Positions 25,872 to 34,390 are shown, numbered from the stretch's first letter. The stretch is 43,945 nt of DNA from Candidatus Azophilus lithoversatilis (GCA_028278675.1 JAQAJJ010000040.1:1-43945); one strand, 5' to 3'. The notes: generated by a model from the letters alone, not told the origin. Numbers and translations: made by a program.

Positions 25872-27307
25872 GGCGCGGGTTGCGGGTCGAGCATTGGGGG
25901 CCGGAACTTGCCGTGCCCGGTCGCTTGCTCGAATAGGCGGGCCACTTTGAGCACTTGAATGTCCTGGCCCGGCGCACCGACGATCTGCAAGCCCACGGGC
26001 AGGCCGTCCGCAGTGAAGCCGCCGGGCACCGAGATGGCGGGCGCGGAGGTGACCGTGATGGCGCAGCAAACCGTCATCCAGTCAATGTAGGTGGCCATCG
26101 GCTGACCGTTGATTTCGCGCACCCACTCATCGCCGACCGGGAAGGGCGCCACTTGGGCGGCGGGACACAGCAGGGCATCGTAGCGCTCGAAGAATCGGGC
26201 CAGGCGCCGATAGATCTGGGTGCGTTCGATCTCCGCGTCAATCAGTTCATCCGCAGTGAGGTCGAATCCCTTCTCAATATTCCATACCGCGGTGTCCTTG
26301 GCGTGCCGCCGCCAATCCGGCACCTGCCGGTCGAGTTGCTTGCCCAAGGTAGCCAACGTCGCCGCCCGCTGGGCTTGAAACACCGCCATGGCCCCATCGA
26401 GGTTTGGGCAGTTCTCCTCCACTTGGGCGCCAAGATCTGCGAAGACGGCCGCGGCTTGGTTGATTTGGTCCCGCACGCCGGACTGCACCGGCAAACCGCC
26501 CAAGTCGGCGCTGAGCGCGATGCGCAAGGTTCGCGGATCGCAGTCCAAGGCACCGCCGAACGCCGCGCCGGGCTGCATTCGGGACAGGGGATCGGTGGCG
26601 CAGTACCCCGCCTGCACCGACAGCAGCAAGGCTGCGTCGTCCACATTGCGGGCCATGGGGCCCAAGGTCCCCAGTCGTGCCAGCCAGCCGAAGGCGCGCT
26701 GGTCCGGCACCCGGCCGATGGAGGGACGAAAGCCCACCAGGTTGCAGAAGGCAGCCGGATTGCGCAACGAGCCGCCCATGTCGCTGCCGTCGGCAACGGC
26801 CAGCATGCCCGTGGCCAGGGCCGCCGCCGCGCCACCGCTGCTGCCGCCCGCGGTCCTTTCCAAATCGTAGGGATTGCGGGTGGCGCCGAAAAGCGTATTG
26901 AACGTGTTGGAGCCGAGGCCGAATTCGGGGACGTTCGTTTTGCCGATAATGATGGCACCCGCCCGGCGGATGCGGCCAGTGACTTCGCCATCCGCCTTGG
27001 CGACGGCTTGGGCGAAGGGCCGAAAGCCAAAGGTGGTGGGAAAGCCCCGGGCGTCCTCCAAGTCCTTAACCGCCAACGGCAGCCCGGACAGGAGACCGCC
27101 GTTTTCGCCACGGGCGCGCGCATCGTCCTGTGCGCGAGCCGCCGCCAAGGCCTCGTCCCGGGGCAACAGGTTGACGATGGCATTGACCTTTGGATTGAGC
27201 CGCTCGATTTGATCGTAAGCCGCCGCCATCAGCTCGGCCGCGGACAGCCTGCCCGCACGGATGGCCCCGGTCAACTGGCGGGCGCTTTGCTGGACGAGGC
27301 CGGTCAC
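25859..27307 (-). CDS. Amidase signature family protein
   Basis: A 482-aa amidase-signature enzyme of normal length. The Ser-cisSer-Lys triad is present: Lys81 in PLAVKDLED, the cis-Ser in TAGGSSGGAAAA (about 152-163), and the nucleophile Ser180 in GSDMGGSLRNPA. The C-terminal VPGGFTADGLPVGLQIVG is typical. It would hydrolyse an amide, substrate unknown. The glutamine-amidotransferase partners of GatA are not adjacent, so a GatCAB role is less likely. Its start overlaps the phaR stop by four bases (ATGA), so both are probably on one transcript. Confidence 0.87.
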   Translation of the reverse strand: MTGLVQQSARQLTGAIRAGRLSAAELMAAAYDQIERLNPKVNAIVNLLPRDEALAAARAQDDARARGENGGLLSGLPLAVKDLEDARGFPTTFGFRPFAQAVAKADGEVTGRIRRAGAIIIGKTNVPEFGLGSNTFNTLFGATRNPYDLERTAGGSSGGAAAALATGMLAVADGSDMGGSLRNPAAFCNLVGFRPSIGRVPDQRAFGWLARLGTLGPMARNVDDAALLLSVQAGYCATDPLSRMQPGAAFGGALDCDPRTLRIALSADLGGLPVQSGVRDQINQAAAVFADLGAQVEENCPNLDGAMAVFQAQRAATLATLGKQLDRQVPDWRRHAKDTAVWNIEKGFDLTADELIDAEIERTQIYRRLARFFERYDALLCPAAQVAPFPVGDEWVREINGQPMATYIDWMTVCCAITVTSAPAISVPGGFTADGLPVGLQIVGAPGQDIQVLKVARLFEQATGHGKFRPPMLDPQPAPQAE

Positions 27308-27789
27308 GACCGACTGCCGTCCGGCGGCTCCTCGGCGGGGGGCGGCGGAGGGCTGGGCGGCGCACCGTCCAAGGCATTGCGCATGATGTTGAGCGGGTTC
27401 AGTTCGTTCAGTTGCCGCATGCGGGAGCGGAACTGATCCTGATGCTCCAGCAGGGTCAGCATGGATTGCTCGATGTAGCGGGAGGCGACGTTGCCGAGCC
27501 GGTCGCCGTAGAAGCGGATGATTTGTTCAAGGGCCCGGTTGGTGAGCACCGGCTCGTGCCCCTCGGCCTCCTGCTCTGAGAGTATCTGCATGAGCACGGC
27601 GCGGGTAAGGTCGCTGCCGTCGCGACTGTCGGCCACGCTGATGCTCTCGCCGTCAACGATCAGTTGGCGCAAGTCATGCAGGGTGACGTACTTGCTGTCG
27701 GTGGTGTCGTAGAGCCGCCGGTTTGGATATTTCTTGAGCCGATGCACGGGTTTGGCGTTAAGGCGGCGGAGCGGGAATGGGATAGACAA
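27304..27789 (-). CDS. phaR: PHA synthesis repressor PhaR
   Basis: Up to 161 aa. The diagnostic KKYPNRRLYDTTDSKYVTL motif opens the PHB/PHA accumulation DNA-binding domain (about residues 19-80), followed by the accumulation-regulatory repeat and a Pro-rich tail. PhaR represses phasin genes and leaves DNA to bind polyhydroxyalkanoate granules. Start uncertain: TTG at 27789 overlaps the lipase gene by 32 bp, while GTG at 27747 would avoid overlap and still keep the whole domain. A phasin gene with operator-like palindromes lies at 30460. No PHA synthase is in the window. Confidence 0.9.
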   Translation of the reverse strand: MSIPFPLRRLNAKPVHRLKKYPNRRLYDTTDSKYVTLHDLRQLIVDGESISVADSRDGSDLTRAVLMQILSEQEAEGHEPVLTNRALEQIIRFYGDRLGNVASRYIEQSMLTLLEHQDQFRSRMRQLNELNPLNIMRNALDGAPPSPPPPPAEEPPDGSRS

Positions 27790-28657
27790 AGGGCCGCAAG
27801 CCGCAGCGCCGGTCGAACTTCGTCCAGTTTTCCAGGCGCTGCGCCAGCCGGTCGGCGACGACGTGCAACACCATCGGATGCATGGCCATGCCGCTGTGGC
27901 TGCCGATCACTTCGATGTTCTCGGTCCGTTCCGACTCACGCTCCATGCAGGCGCGCCAGCTCACTACGCCGTCGGTGCGGCTGTAGAGGGCGCTCACCGG
28001 CACCGGCGGCGGCAGGCGGGAATCCTGATGCGCCATCTCGGTGCGCATCTGCTCCACGGTGACGCCGGACATCGATTCGAACAGGCGCGCTACCAGCGGG
28101 TTGGTGGAGTTGTGGTTGGTGGCCGCGAATGGGCTGCCCAAGGTGATGACAAAACGCACGGCGTCCGGGAACTCGCGGGCAATTTCGCGTGCGTAAACGC
28201 CGCCTAGGCTTTGACCGACTATGGAGATCGGTTCGTCATAGGTCTGCGTCAGACGGTAGAAGCGCCGCATGAGGCTAAGCAACTGTGCTGGGGCGCCCCG
28301 GTTGTCGCCCAAGAGCCAAGGCAGGGTGTTGTAGCCAAGCCGAGTGAGAAACCGCCGCAGCAGCAAAGTGGAGCCGTCACCGGCTGTGAAGCCGGGCAGC
28401 ACCAGCACCGGATGCCCGTCGCCCTTGGGCGCATTGGCCGTCAGGGCGGACCAAGCCATTGGCAGCGAAGCGGCCTCGCCAAGCAGCCTGGGCAGCTCAG
28501 CGGTCAAGTAAAGCATTGATGGCGGCTGGGTTTGGTGACTCCCCACTTCAAGTTCTTCGTACAACTGAATCCCCCCACCCCTTGTAATCGATCCGTCACA
28601 TAACGCCAGAGTGTCGCCAATTCCTGCGGCTGGGTCAATCATTTTGTTGCACCGCAC
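27758..28657 (-). CDS. Alpha/beta hydrolase, lipase-like
   Basis: Up to 299 aa. The core starts at GDGHPVLVLPGFTAGDGSTL, the LPGF loop acting as oxyanion hole. The nucleophile elbow is GQSLGG (Ser in ISIVGQSLGGVYAREIA). A late GSHSGMAMHP segment carries the probable catalytic His. It may act on acyl esters or PHA-related substrates in the cytoplasm; there is no signal peptide. The first 47 residues are not conserved-looking, so the ATG at 28516 may be the true start. It is upstream of phaR on the same strand and divergent from the WS/DGAT gene. Confidence 0.8.
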   Translation of the reverse strand: MRCNKMIDPAAGIGDTLALCDGSITRGGGIQLYEELEVGSHQTQPPSMLYLTAELPRLLGEAASLPMAWSALTANAPKGDGHPVLVLPGFTAGDGSTLLLRRFLTRLGYNTLPWLLGDNRGAPAQLLSLMRRFYRLTQTYDEPISIVGQSLGGVYAREIAREFPDAVRFVITLGSPFAATNHNSTNPLVARLFESMSGVTVEQMRTEMAHQDSRLPPPVPVSALYSRTDGVVSWRACMERESERTENIEVIGSHSGMAMHPMVLHVVADRLAQRLENWTKFDRRCGLRPFVYPIPAPPP

Positions 28658-28790
28658 TATTTCGATTTTAGGGGTTGATTTGTCACATTTGCCCCGTATA
28701 GTGCCGCCGCTTTCATTGGCACGGGAGTTGCTTTACCTCCGGTGTGCCAATTGCTGTCTTCCACATGCTTTCATTCATAAGGAGTGCATC

Positions 28791-30272
28791 ATGTACAAGT
28801 TGAGCGCCACCGACGCCGGTTTCCTGTACGCCGAAACCCCGCTGTGTCCCATGCACGTCGCATCAGTGCAGGTGATGGCTCTTCCCGATGGCGTGCGCGA
28901 GGACGAATTCATCGCCAGCCTGAAGCCGTTCATCGCGGCGCGCGGCCACTTGGTGCCCTACCTGACCAACCGATTGCAGGCCACGCCCTTTGATCTCGAC
29001 CACCCGCTGTGGGTGCGCGACCCCGATTTCGACATCGACCGGCACATCTACAGGATTGACGTGCCCGCCCCCGGTGGCCAAGCGGAACTCGAGCGAACCG
29101 TCGCCGAACTCCATGCAACGCCCATGGACCGCAGCCGTCCATTGTGGGAGATGGCGGTGCTCTGCGACCTTGCGGACGGCGACGGGCTTGGGAGCCGCAA
29201 GGTGGCGTACTACAGTCGGGTGCATCACGCCTGCCTCGATGGCATGGCGGGTCAAGCCGCGACCATGACGTTGATGGACACTGAACCCGAACCGCGGCCC
29301 ATTCCAACGCCGCCCACCGAATTGACCGAGCGGCCAGCGCATTACGACGCCCTGTCAATGATGTTGGACGCTTGGCGGAACTTCGCCACTGCGCAGGTCG
29401 ATCAAGTCACCGGCTGGCCGGAGCGGCTCGACGCCAGCGCCCGCCTCTGGCAACGTGCGTTGGATCCCAGCAAGAGTCTGGGCGCTGCGCAAGCGCCAGC
29501 GCCAAAAACCGGTTTCAACCGACCGGTTGGCACCGCTCGTACCTTTGCTGTCGGTGAACTGGCCGTGGGTGACATCAAGGCCGTCGGCCGGGCCTTGAAC
29601 GCCACGTTGAACGATGTCTTTCTGGCCGTTTGCGGCGGCGGCCTGCGCCGCTATTTCGAGGCCAAGGGCGAACTGCCCGACACCACGCTCATCGCGGGCT
29701 GCCCGGTCTCGCTACGCCAGCCCGGCGACAATTCGCTAGACAACCAAGTGACGATGATGCAGGTGGCGCTCGGCACCGACATCGGGGATGCCAGGGCACG
29801 GGTAACGGCTGTGGCCGCCTCGGCGCGGTTGGCAAAGGCGACCACCGCCGACGCCGCCCCGCTCCTCACCGGTGAAGCGGCCCTGCCGGGCCTGCCCGCC
29901 ACGTTGCGCGGCGCAGCCCTTTGGGCCGAACAGTCCGGTGCCGGCGATGGCCCGCAGTCGATAAATCTGGTCATATCCAACGTCCCCGGCCCGCGCCAGA
30001 CGCTCTACTCCAACGGCGCCCGGATGCTCACCCACTATCCGGTGTCGATTGCGGCGCACGGCACAGGCGTCAATCTGACGGTGCAGAGCTATGACGGCAC
30101 CCTGTACTTGGGCATCACGGCCTGTGCCAAGGCACTGCCCGACGCCAACCGCCTGCGCGATCAGATGCTCGCCGAATTCTTCGACCTGAAGGCCGCGGTC
30201 CTGCCCGCCGACGTGCATCCGCTTTCGATACCGGCACCGCTGCCCGCTGTAGCGCTGCCTCGGGTGGCCTGA
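28791..30272 (+). CDS. Wax ester synthase / diacylglycerol acyltransferase (WS/DGAT)
   Basis: A 493-aa protein from the ATG at 28791, preceded by AAGGAG. The start MYKLSATDAGFLYAETPLCP and the active site HHACLDG (His145, His146, Asp150) fit the HHXXXDG motif of WS/DGAT enzymes. The C-terminal NLVISNVPGPRQTLY segment is also diagnostic. It esterifies acyl-CoA to long-chain alcohols or diacylglycerol at the membrane and lipid bodies, making wax esters or triacylglycerol. A PlsC-type enzyme and a monoglyceride-lipase-like enzyme are encoded downstream, so this region handles neutral-lipid storage alongside PHA. Confidence 0.92.
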   Translation: MYKLSATDAGFLYAETPLCPMHVASVQVMALPDGVREDEFIASLKPFIAARGHLVPYLTNRLQATPFDLDHPLWVRDPDFDIDRHIYRIDVPAPGGQAELERTVAELHATPMDRSRPLWEMAVLCDLADGDGLGSRKVAYYSRVHHACLDGMAGQAATMTLMDTEPEPRPIPTPPTELTERPAHYDALSMMLDAWRNFATAQVDQVTGWPERLDASARLWQRALDPSKSLGAAQAPAPKTGFNRPVGTARTFAVGELAVGDIKAVGRALNATLNDVFLAVCGGGLRRYFEAKGELPDTTLIAGCPVSLRQPGDNSLDNQVTMMQVALGTDIGDARARVTAVAASARLAKATTADAAPLLTGEAALPGLPATLRGAALWAEQSGAGDGPQSINLVISNVPGPRQTLYSNGARMLTHYPVSIAAHGTGVNLTVQSYDGTLYLGITACAKALPDANRLRDQMLAEFFDLKAAVLPADVHPLSIPAPLPAVALPRVA

Positions 30273-30344
30273 GCGGATTGTCGCCCGCGCTGGAACACGC
30301 CGGAAAAAGGTGCAGGAAAAAAAGTTGAAAAAAATGTTGCACTG

Positions 30345-30378
30345 CACAATTGTGTGTTGCACAATACGCCTATTGTGC
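30345..30378 (+). promoter_or_regulatory. Putative PhaR operators upstream of the phasin gene
   Basis: Two palindromes lie about 80-115 bp before the phasin ATG: CACAATTGTG (30345-30354), and GCACAATA with TATTGTGC around CGCC (30359-30378). The surrounding TTGCAC and TGCACAA words repeat. PhaR is known to bind TGC-rich dyads at phasin promoters in other bacteria. The match here is by position and character, not a tested consensus. Confidence 0.55.
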
Positions 30379-30459
30379 GTTGCAGCATTGAAGACGCATG
30401 AACCGCGGCACGATGTACGACGCCACCATCAGGATCAAAACTGACAGGAGACACTGCTC

Positions 30460-30825
30460 ATGAATGCAATGGAAAAACAAGCGGCCTTGGGCCGCGAGTG
30501 GTTTGAACTCAACACGGGCACCTTGCGCCGCTTGGCGGAACTGCAGACCGAAGGGGTGCAGAAGGTTTTCGAGACGAACCGGACGTTCGCCGAGAAGTTG
30601 CCCGAGGTCAAGGACATCACTTCCTTCATGGAGCTTCAGCGCGACTACGGCGAGGCCATGTGGAATGGATTCGCGGAAGGCATGAAGGTCAATGGCGATG
30701 TGCTCAAGGAAGCCGTCGAGAACGCCGGCGAGTTGCTGCGCGGAGCCTTTGCCACCGAGGAACCGAAGGCGCCAAAAACCACCAAGAAGAGCGCCAAGCC
30801 GGCAGCAGCCAGCGCCGCTGCCTGA
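30460..30825 (+). CDS. Phasin family protein
   Basis: A 121-aa phasin-domain protein. It has amphipathic helices throughout, e.g. RLAELQTEGVQKVFETNRTF, a LPEVKDITSFMELQRDYGEA segment typical of PhaP-type phasins, and an Ala/Lys/Pro tail (about 100-121). It coats polyhydroxyalkanoate granules. CAGGAGACACTGCTC precedes the ATG. It is preceded by operator-like palindromes that PhaR may bind, and it has its own terminator, so it is a single-gene unit. Confidence 0.88.
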   Translation: MNAMEKQAALGREWFELNTGTLRRLAELQTEGVQKVFETNRTFAEKLPEVKDITSFMELQRDYGEAMWNGFAEGMKVNGDVLKEAVENAGELLRGAFATEEPKAPKTTKKSAKPAAASAAA

Positions 30826-30915
30826 TTGCCAATCCCCCCCTAATCTCCTCCTCACCTAGGGATTTGGCACCGCTCCAAGGCAGCGCATTAACGCGCCGCC
30901 CGCGAGCGGATCAAT

Positions 30916-30952
30916 AAGGCCCGCAACTCCTAACGGATTGCGGGCCTTTTTT
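30916..30952 (+). terminator. Intrinsic terminator after the phasin gene
   Basis: AAGGCCCGCAA (30916-30926) pairs with TTGCGGGCCTT (30938-30948), followed by a T-run to 30952. A strong rho-independent terminator. The rest of the 30826-31060 gap shows nothing else. Confidence 0.92.
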
Positions 30953-31060
30953 CATCTATGATGGAACGCAGCGGACCGGACACTCGGCCCCTGCCTTCTC
31001 CGACCCGATGCCCGAAGCACTTGCGTCCAACAGGGAACGCGCTACTGAACAGGAGTCATC

Positions 31061-31378
31061 ATGGCCACATACATCATGCTCAGCACCCTGACCGACGAGG
31101 GCCGCAAGACCTTGAAGGAGCGCCCTGACCGCCTGCAGGCGGTAAACAAGGAAGTGGAATCCATGGGCGCTCGGGTGACATCGCAGTATGCGGTGCTCGG
31201 CGGCTACGACTTCGTCAACGTCATCGAGGCGCCATCCAACGAGGTCATGGCGCGCATCGCCATGGAGCTCGGCTCCCGAGGCACCATCAAGGTGACCACC
31301 ATGCCCGGAATGACCATAGATCAGTTCGTGGAGATGATGCAGGGCGCAGCGCCCACTGGAGGAACAAGCGGCAAGTAG
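31061..31378 (+). CDS. GYD domain protein
   Basis: A 105-aa protein with the GYD domain: MATYIMLSTLTDEGRKTLKE at the start, VLGGYDFVNVIEAPS (about 46-60) holding the name motif, and the MPGMTIDQFVEMM end. It has a ferredoxin-like dimeric alpha/beta-barrel fold; function is unknown. AGGAG precedes the ATG. The next gene encodes a second GYD-like domain fused to an acyltransferase 19 bp downstream, so the two may act together. Confidence 0.88.
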   Translation: MATYIMLSTLTDEGRKTLKERPDRLQAVNKEVESMGARVTSQYAVLGGYDFVNVIEAPSNEVMARIAMELGSRGTIKVTTMPGMTIDQFVEMMQGAAPTGGTSGK

Positions 31379-31397
31379 CCAAGCGGGAAGCGGGCAA

Positions 31398-32411
31398 ATG
31401 GGTCACTACGTCCTGTTGATGAAGTACCACTCCGAGGGCCTGCGGGCGACCAAGCAGGACCCGGACTTCCTTGCCAACGTCCACAGCGCCATCGAGCGTT
31501 GGGAGGCTAAGGTGCTTAGCAGCTTCCATTTGCTCGGCGAATGGGACCAATGCACCATCATCGACGCCCCCGACAACTTCAAGGCCTACCGGGCGACGCT
31601 CGCCCAGGAATTGAGCACCACGGCGAACACGCAGATCATGCCCGCCATCGACCTGCCGTTGTTTCAACGCCTGATCTCCCAGACCACGGAGACCGAAGGG
31701 CCGTTCAAGTGGCAGATTCGCTGGTGGGCGCGGCTGGCGAGGGTGCTGATGTACGACTACGCCTACGGCCGCTGGGCGCGACGCTACTTCACCGAGCACA
31801 CCGTCACCGGCAAGGACAAGTTTGATCGAATCACCGGCCCCTGCATCGTGGTGGCCAACCACGCCAGCCACTTCGACCAATACTGCCTGATGAAGGCCTT
31901 GCCGTGGCGCATCCGCACCAACCTCTTTTCCGGCGCCGCCGCGGACCGCTGGTTTCTCAAGGGCCGCAAGGAAATCACCCTCAGGCCCTGGTATCAGTCA
32001 CTGGTCATGGGCCTGTATCCCATCCAACGCGGCGGCGGCTCGCGCACTCTGGACTATCCCAAGTGGCTGCTCGATCAAGGCGCCAATCTGATGCTGTTCC
32101 CGGAAGGCACCCGATCCCGAGGCCGGCACCTGTCCCGATTCAAGCACGGCGTCTCCCTGCTGGCACTGGAAAAAGGTGTGCCCGTGGTCCCCGTTTACAT
32201 GGCGGGGCTCAAGAAGATCCGGCCACCCGGCGTGCGCGAAGCCACCCCCGGACCGGTTGCCGCCCATGTGCTCGACCCCATTCACTTCGAACCCGGCACC
32301 TCGGTGCCCGACGCCACCAGTCGCATCTTCCACGCCATGCAAGCCGTTCATGAGCAGGTGCTGGCCCACGGCGATGCCGCCGCCCATCCCGATAGGGATC
32401 AGGCTGGCTAG
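31398..32411 (+). CDS. GYD-like domain fused to a PlsC-type acyltransferase
   Basis: A 337-aa protein. Residues 1 to about 95 resemble the preceding GYD protein (VLLMKYHSEGLRATK, LLGEWDQCTIIDAPDN, MPAIDLPLFQRLI). From about 140 it is a PlsC acyltransferase: the HX4D motif in NHASHFD (154-160), a substrate-binding FPEGTRSRG (234-242), and VPVVPVYMAGL (about 255-265). It should acylate lysophosphatidate or a related acceptor at the inner membrane, feeding phospholipid or storage-lipid synthesis. The stop TAG (32409-32411) lies in the terminal repeat of an inserted element. Confidence 0.87.
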   Translation: MGHYVLLMKYHSEGLRATKQDPDFLANVHSAIERWEAKVLSSFHLLGEWDQCTIIDAPDNFKAYRATLAQELSTTANTQIMPAIDLPLFQRLISQTTETEGPFKWQIRWWARLARVLMYDYAYGRWARRYFTEHTVTGKDKFDRITGPCIVVANHASHFDQYCLMKALPWRIRTNLFSGAAADRWFLKGRKEITLRPWYQSLVMGLYPIQRGGGSRTLDYPKWLLDQGANLMLFPEGTRSRGRHLSRFKHGVSLLALEKGVPVVPVYMAGLKKIRPPGVREATPGPVAAHVLDPIHFEPGTSVPDATSRIFHAMQAVHEQVLAHGDAAAHPDRDQAG

Positions 32412-32574
32412 GAGCCTGCGCTTTAGGAAGTCGCGAAAGCGAAAATTCGATATCGCCGCCTCATTGGACGGGCGATTGAGGACAATATCCAGCCATATTT
32501 GACGAAATCGAACGTCCAATGGGGTGGATGAGAGCGGATTTGCAGCCGTGAATTCCTACGGCGCAGGCTCCTAG
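32408..32574. mobile_element. MITE-like element with 14-bp perfect terminal repeats (167 bp)
   Basis: CTAGGAGCCTGCGC (32408-32421) and its exact complement (32561-32574) bound a non-coding stretch. With mismatches the arms extend to about 24 bp. Inner inverted repeats (32446-32455 with 32503-32512; 32463-32470 with 32513-32520) allow the element to fold back. CTAG at both edges could be a 4-bp target duplication around 10-bp GAGCCTGCGC ends. No transposase is encoded. Both neighbouring genes take their TAG stop codons from the edges. Confidence 0.82.
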
Positions 32575-33488
32575 ACCACGGCGTCTAGCCAGTTAACCAA
32601 ATCGTCGAGCACTTCGCGGCGATTGGTCTCGTTGAACAGCTCGTGGCGACCGTCCTCATAGAGTGCGCGGGAGACCTTGAGCGCCGCCTGCTCGTAGCGC
32701 TGGAACAGCCGATTGAGGTTTTTCATCTCGTTGTGAACCGGATCCGCGGTCCCTGAAATCACTCGAATGGGCAAGCTGCTGGGTATGCCCGCGATCTGGG
32801 TCGGCGACGACGCCTCCTTGGCGCCGCGGAACAACGCCAGCAGGCTACCCGCGCGCAGAACTGCGCCGCAATGCGGGTCGTCCACGTACTTGCGCACTTC
32901 GGCTGCATCCCTTGAGAGCCACTCAAAGCCAGTCGCACTCTCCGATTCGAACGCCTTGTTCGCCTGTTGGAACAGAAGATTGGCCAACAGGGTGCTGTCA
33001 CCATCCGGTCCTAGCCGCCAAGTTTCAATGCGGGCGACGAGCCGAGGCAGAATCGATGCGAGGGAGCCGCTGAAACCCGGCGAGCCGGACAGCACCACGG
33101 CATTGAGGGTGGCGCCGTGGCGGCACAGGTATTGTTGGGTGAGCATCGCGCCCATGCTGTGGCCGAGCAGGATGCGCTTAAGGCCCGGATGCTCCTCGCC
33201 AATGCGTTCGTTCAGGCGGTGGGCATCGGCAATCACCTGCTCCCAGCCACCAGCGCCCAAGTCGCCGAGCCGATCCGGGTCGGTGCGCCCATGGCCACGA
33301 TGGTCGTTGCCGTAAACCACGTAGCCCGCCTCATTGAGCCGCTCCGCCACCCGTTGGTAGCGGCCGATGTGCTCGCCCATGCCGTGGGCGATCTGCACCG
33401 CGGCCTTGGGCGCTGCCGCTGGCGTCCAGCGGCAGAGGTGGATGGCCTTGCCGTCGTCACCTTGGAAGTCGATTGTCTCCATACTCAT
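32571..33488 (-). CDS. Monoglyceride-lipase-like alpha/beta hydrolase
   Basis: A 305-aa serine hydrolase of the Hydrolase_4 group: HGMGEH (oxyanion, about residues 35-40), GHSMGAM with the nucleophile Ser (about 109-115), GTADPV with the acid, and GRHELFNE with the His. This set is typical of monoacylglycerol lipases and lysophospholipases. No signal peptide. Its ATG overlaps the stop of the repeat-extended HAD gene, and its TAG stop lies in a MITE-like terminal repeat. Near WS/DGAT and PlsC it could take part in storage-lipid turnover, which is inferred from context. Confidence 0.87.
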   Translation of the reverse strand: MSMETIDFQGDDGKAIHLCRWTPAAAPKAAVQIAHGMGEHIGRYQRVAERLNEAGYVVYGNDHRGHGRTDPDRLGDLGAGGWEQVIADAHRLNERIGEEHPGLKRILLGHSMGAMLTQQYLCRHGATLNAVVLSGSPGFSGSLASILPRLVARIETWRLGPDGDSTLLANLLFQQANKAFESESATGFEWLSRDAAEVRKYVDDPHCGAVLRAGSLLALFRGAKEASSPTQIAGIPSSLPIRVISGTADPVHNEMKNLNRLFQRYEQAALKVSRALYEDGRHELFNETNRREVLDDLVNWLDAVV

Positions 33489-34390
33489 GGCAGCTTTCCA
33501 TGGAACAAATGGAGACGGCCCAGCGGCTGGGTGGCTGTTCCTTCGACGTCGGCGACGTGCCGCTCTGGGGCAAGCTGAAGGCTCCCATGTTCAAGCAAAA
33601 TGCCAATCGCATGCGCCACGCCGCCTTCGTCGTGGGGCGTGCTGACGAAGGTGGCGGCCGCCTTGACCTCCGCGCTGGCCTGACCCATGGCCACCGCAGC
33701 GCCGGCGGCGGCAAACAGCGCCAAGTCGTTTTCCGCGTCGCCGAAGGCCACCGCGGCCGATGGCGGGACGCCAAGATGGGCGCAGGCGGCTCGCAAGGCG
33801 GCGCCCTTGGTGGCGTTCTTGGCGGTGATGGTCAGGATGATCTTGCCGGAGGGGCCGATGGAGTCGAAGACATTGACCCGCTCGCTGAACCGCTCCTGGA
33901 GTTCGCCCTTGATGCGGGCGCCGACGCGGCTGCCTTGGACGGCGGCGATGCGCGGCGGGTCCGCCTCGTTCAGCTCGAGCCGCGGCGTCCAGCGCATGGG
34001 CTCGGTCATCAGGGCATCGTCGGGTTCGCCATCGAGCTTTATCCAGACCCGCTCGCCGACCGTTACCGTGGCGATGCACCGCTCCTCATTGCACAGAGCG
34101 TAGAGCGCTTCAGTGAAGTCGATTGGCAGGCGCTCATCAAAAATGTCCGCACCCAAGGCGGGATCATGTACCTGAGCGCCCGAACAGGCGATCACCGGAT
34201 CTTCGACGCCCGCCTCGCGGGCAATGGCCAGCGCCGCCTCCTTCCAGCGGGCGGTGGCGATGATGATCCGATAGCCGGCGTCCCGCGCAGCCCGCAACGC
34301 ATCGCGATTGGCCGGCGGCAGGTGCTCGCCGACCAGCAAAGTGCCGTCGAGATCGAAGGCGAGCACTCGGTAGGGTGAGTGGGTGGACAT
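33485..34390 (-). CDS. Cof-type HAD-IIB hydrolase with a repeat-derived tail
   Basis: A 301-aa protein from the ATG at 34390 (MSTHSPYRVLAFDLDGTLLV). Motif I is DLDGT near residues 12-16, and the late GDAENDLALFAAAG carries the acidic metal ligands, as in Cof-type sugar or nucleotide phosphatases. The normal fold ends near AHAIGILLEHG. The last 30 or so residues (SLQLAPERHVADVEG and on to HGKLP) come from an 87-bp R repeat. Upstream it is in frame with interrupted ubiA, so the open frame extends to 35536 without a stop. Confidence 0.87.
   Translation of the reverse strand: MSTHSPYRVLAFDLDGTLLVGEHLPPANRDALRAARDAGYRIIIATARWKEAALAIAREAGVEDPVIACSGAQVHDPALGADIFDERLPIDFTEALYALCNEERCIATVTVGERVWIKLDGEPDDALMTEPMRWTPRLELNEADPPRIAAVQGSRVGARIKGELQERFSERVNVFDSIGPSGKIILTITAKNATKGAALRAACAHLGVPPSAAVAFGDAENDLALFAAAGAAVAMGQASAEVKAAATFVSTPHDEGGVAHAIGILLEHGSLQLAPERHVADVEGTATQPLGRLHLFHGKLP
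33496..33583 (-). repeat. 87-bp repeat R, copy at the HAD 3' end
   Basis: One unit, more diverged than the others (GACGGCCCAGCGGCTGGGTGG at its centre). It adds codons in frame to the HAD hydrolase and lies just before the start of the next gene. The reading frame stays open across it. Confidence 0.88.

Noticed and set aside
25955..27436. Long plus-strand frame opposite the amidase gene
   Set aside because: No recognisable domain; the amidase triad and signature are on the minus strand.
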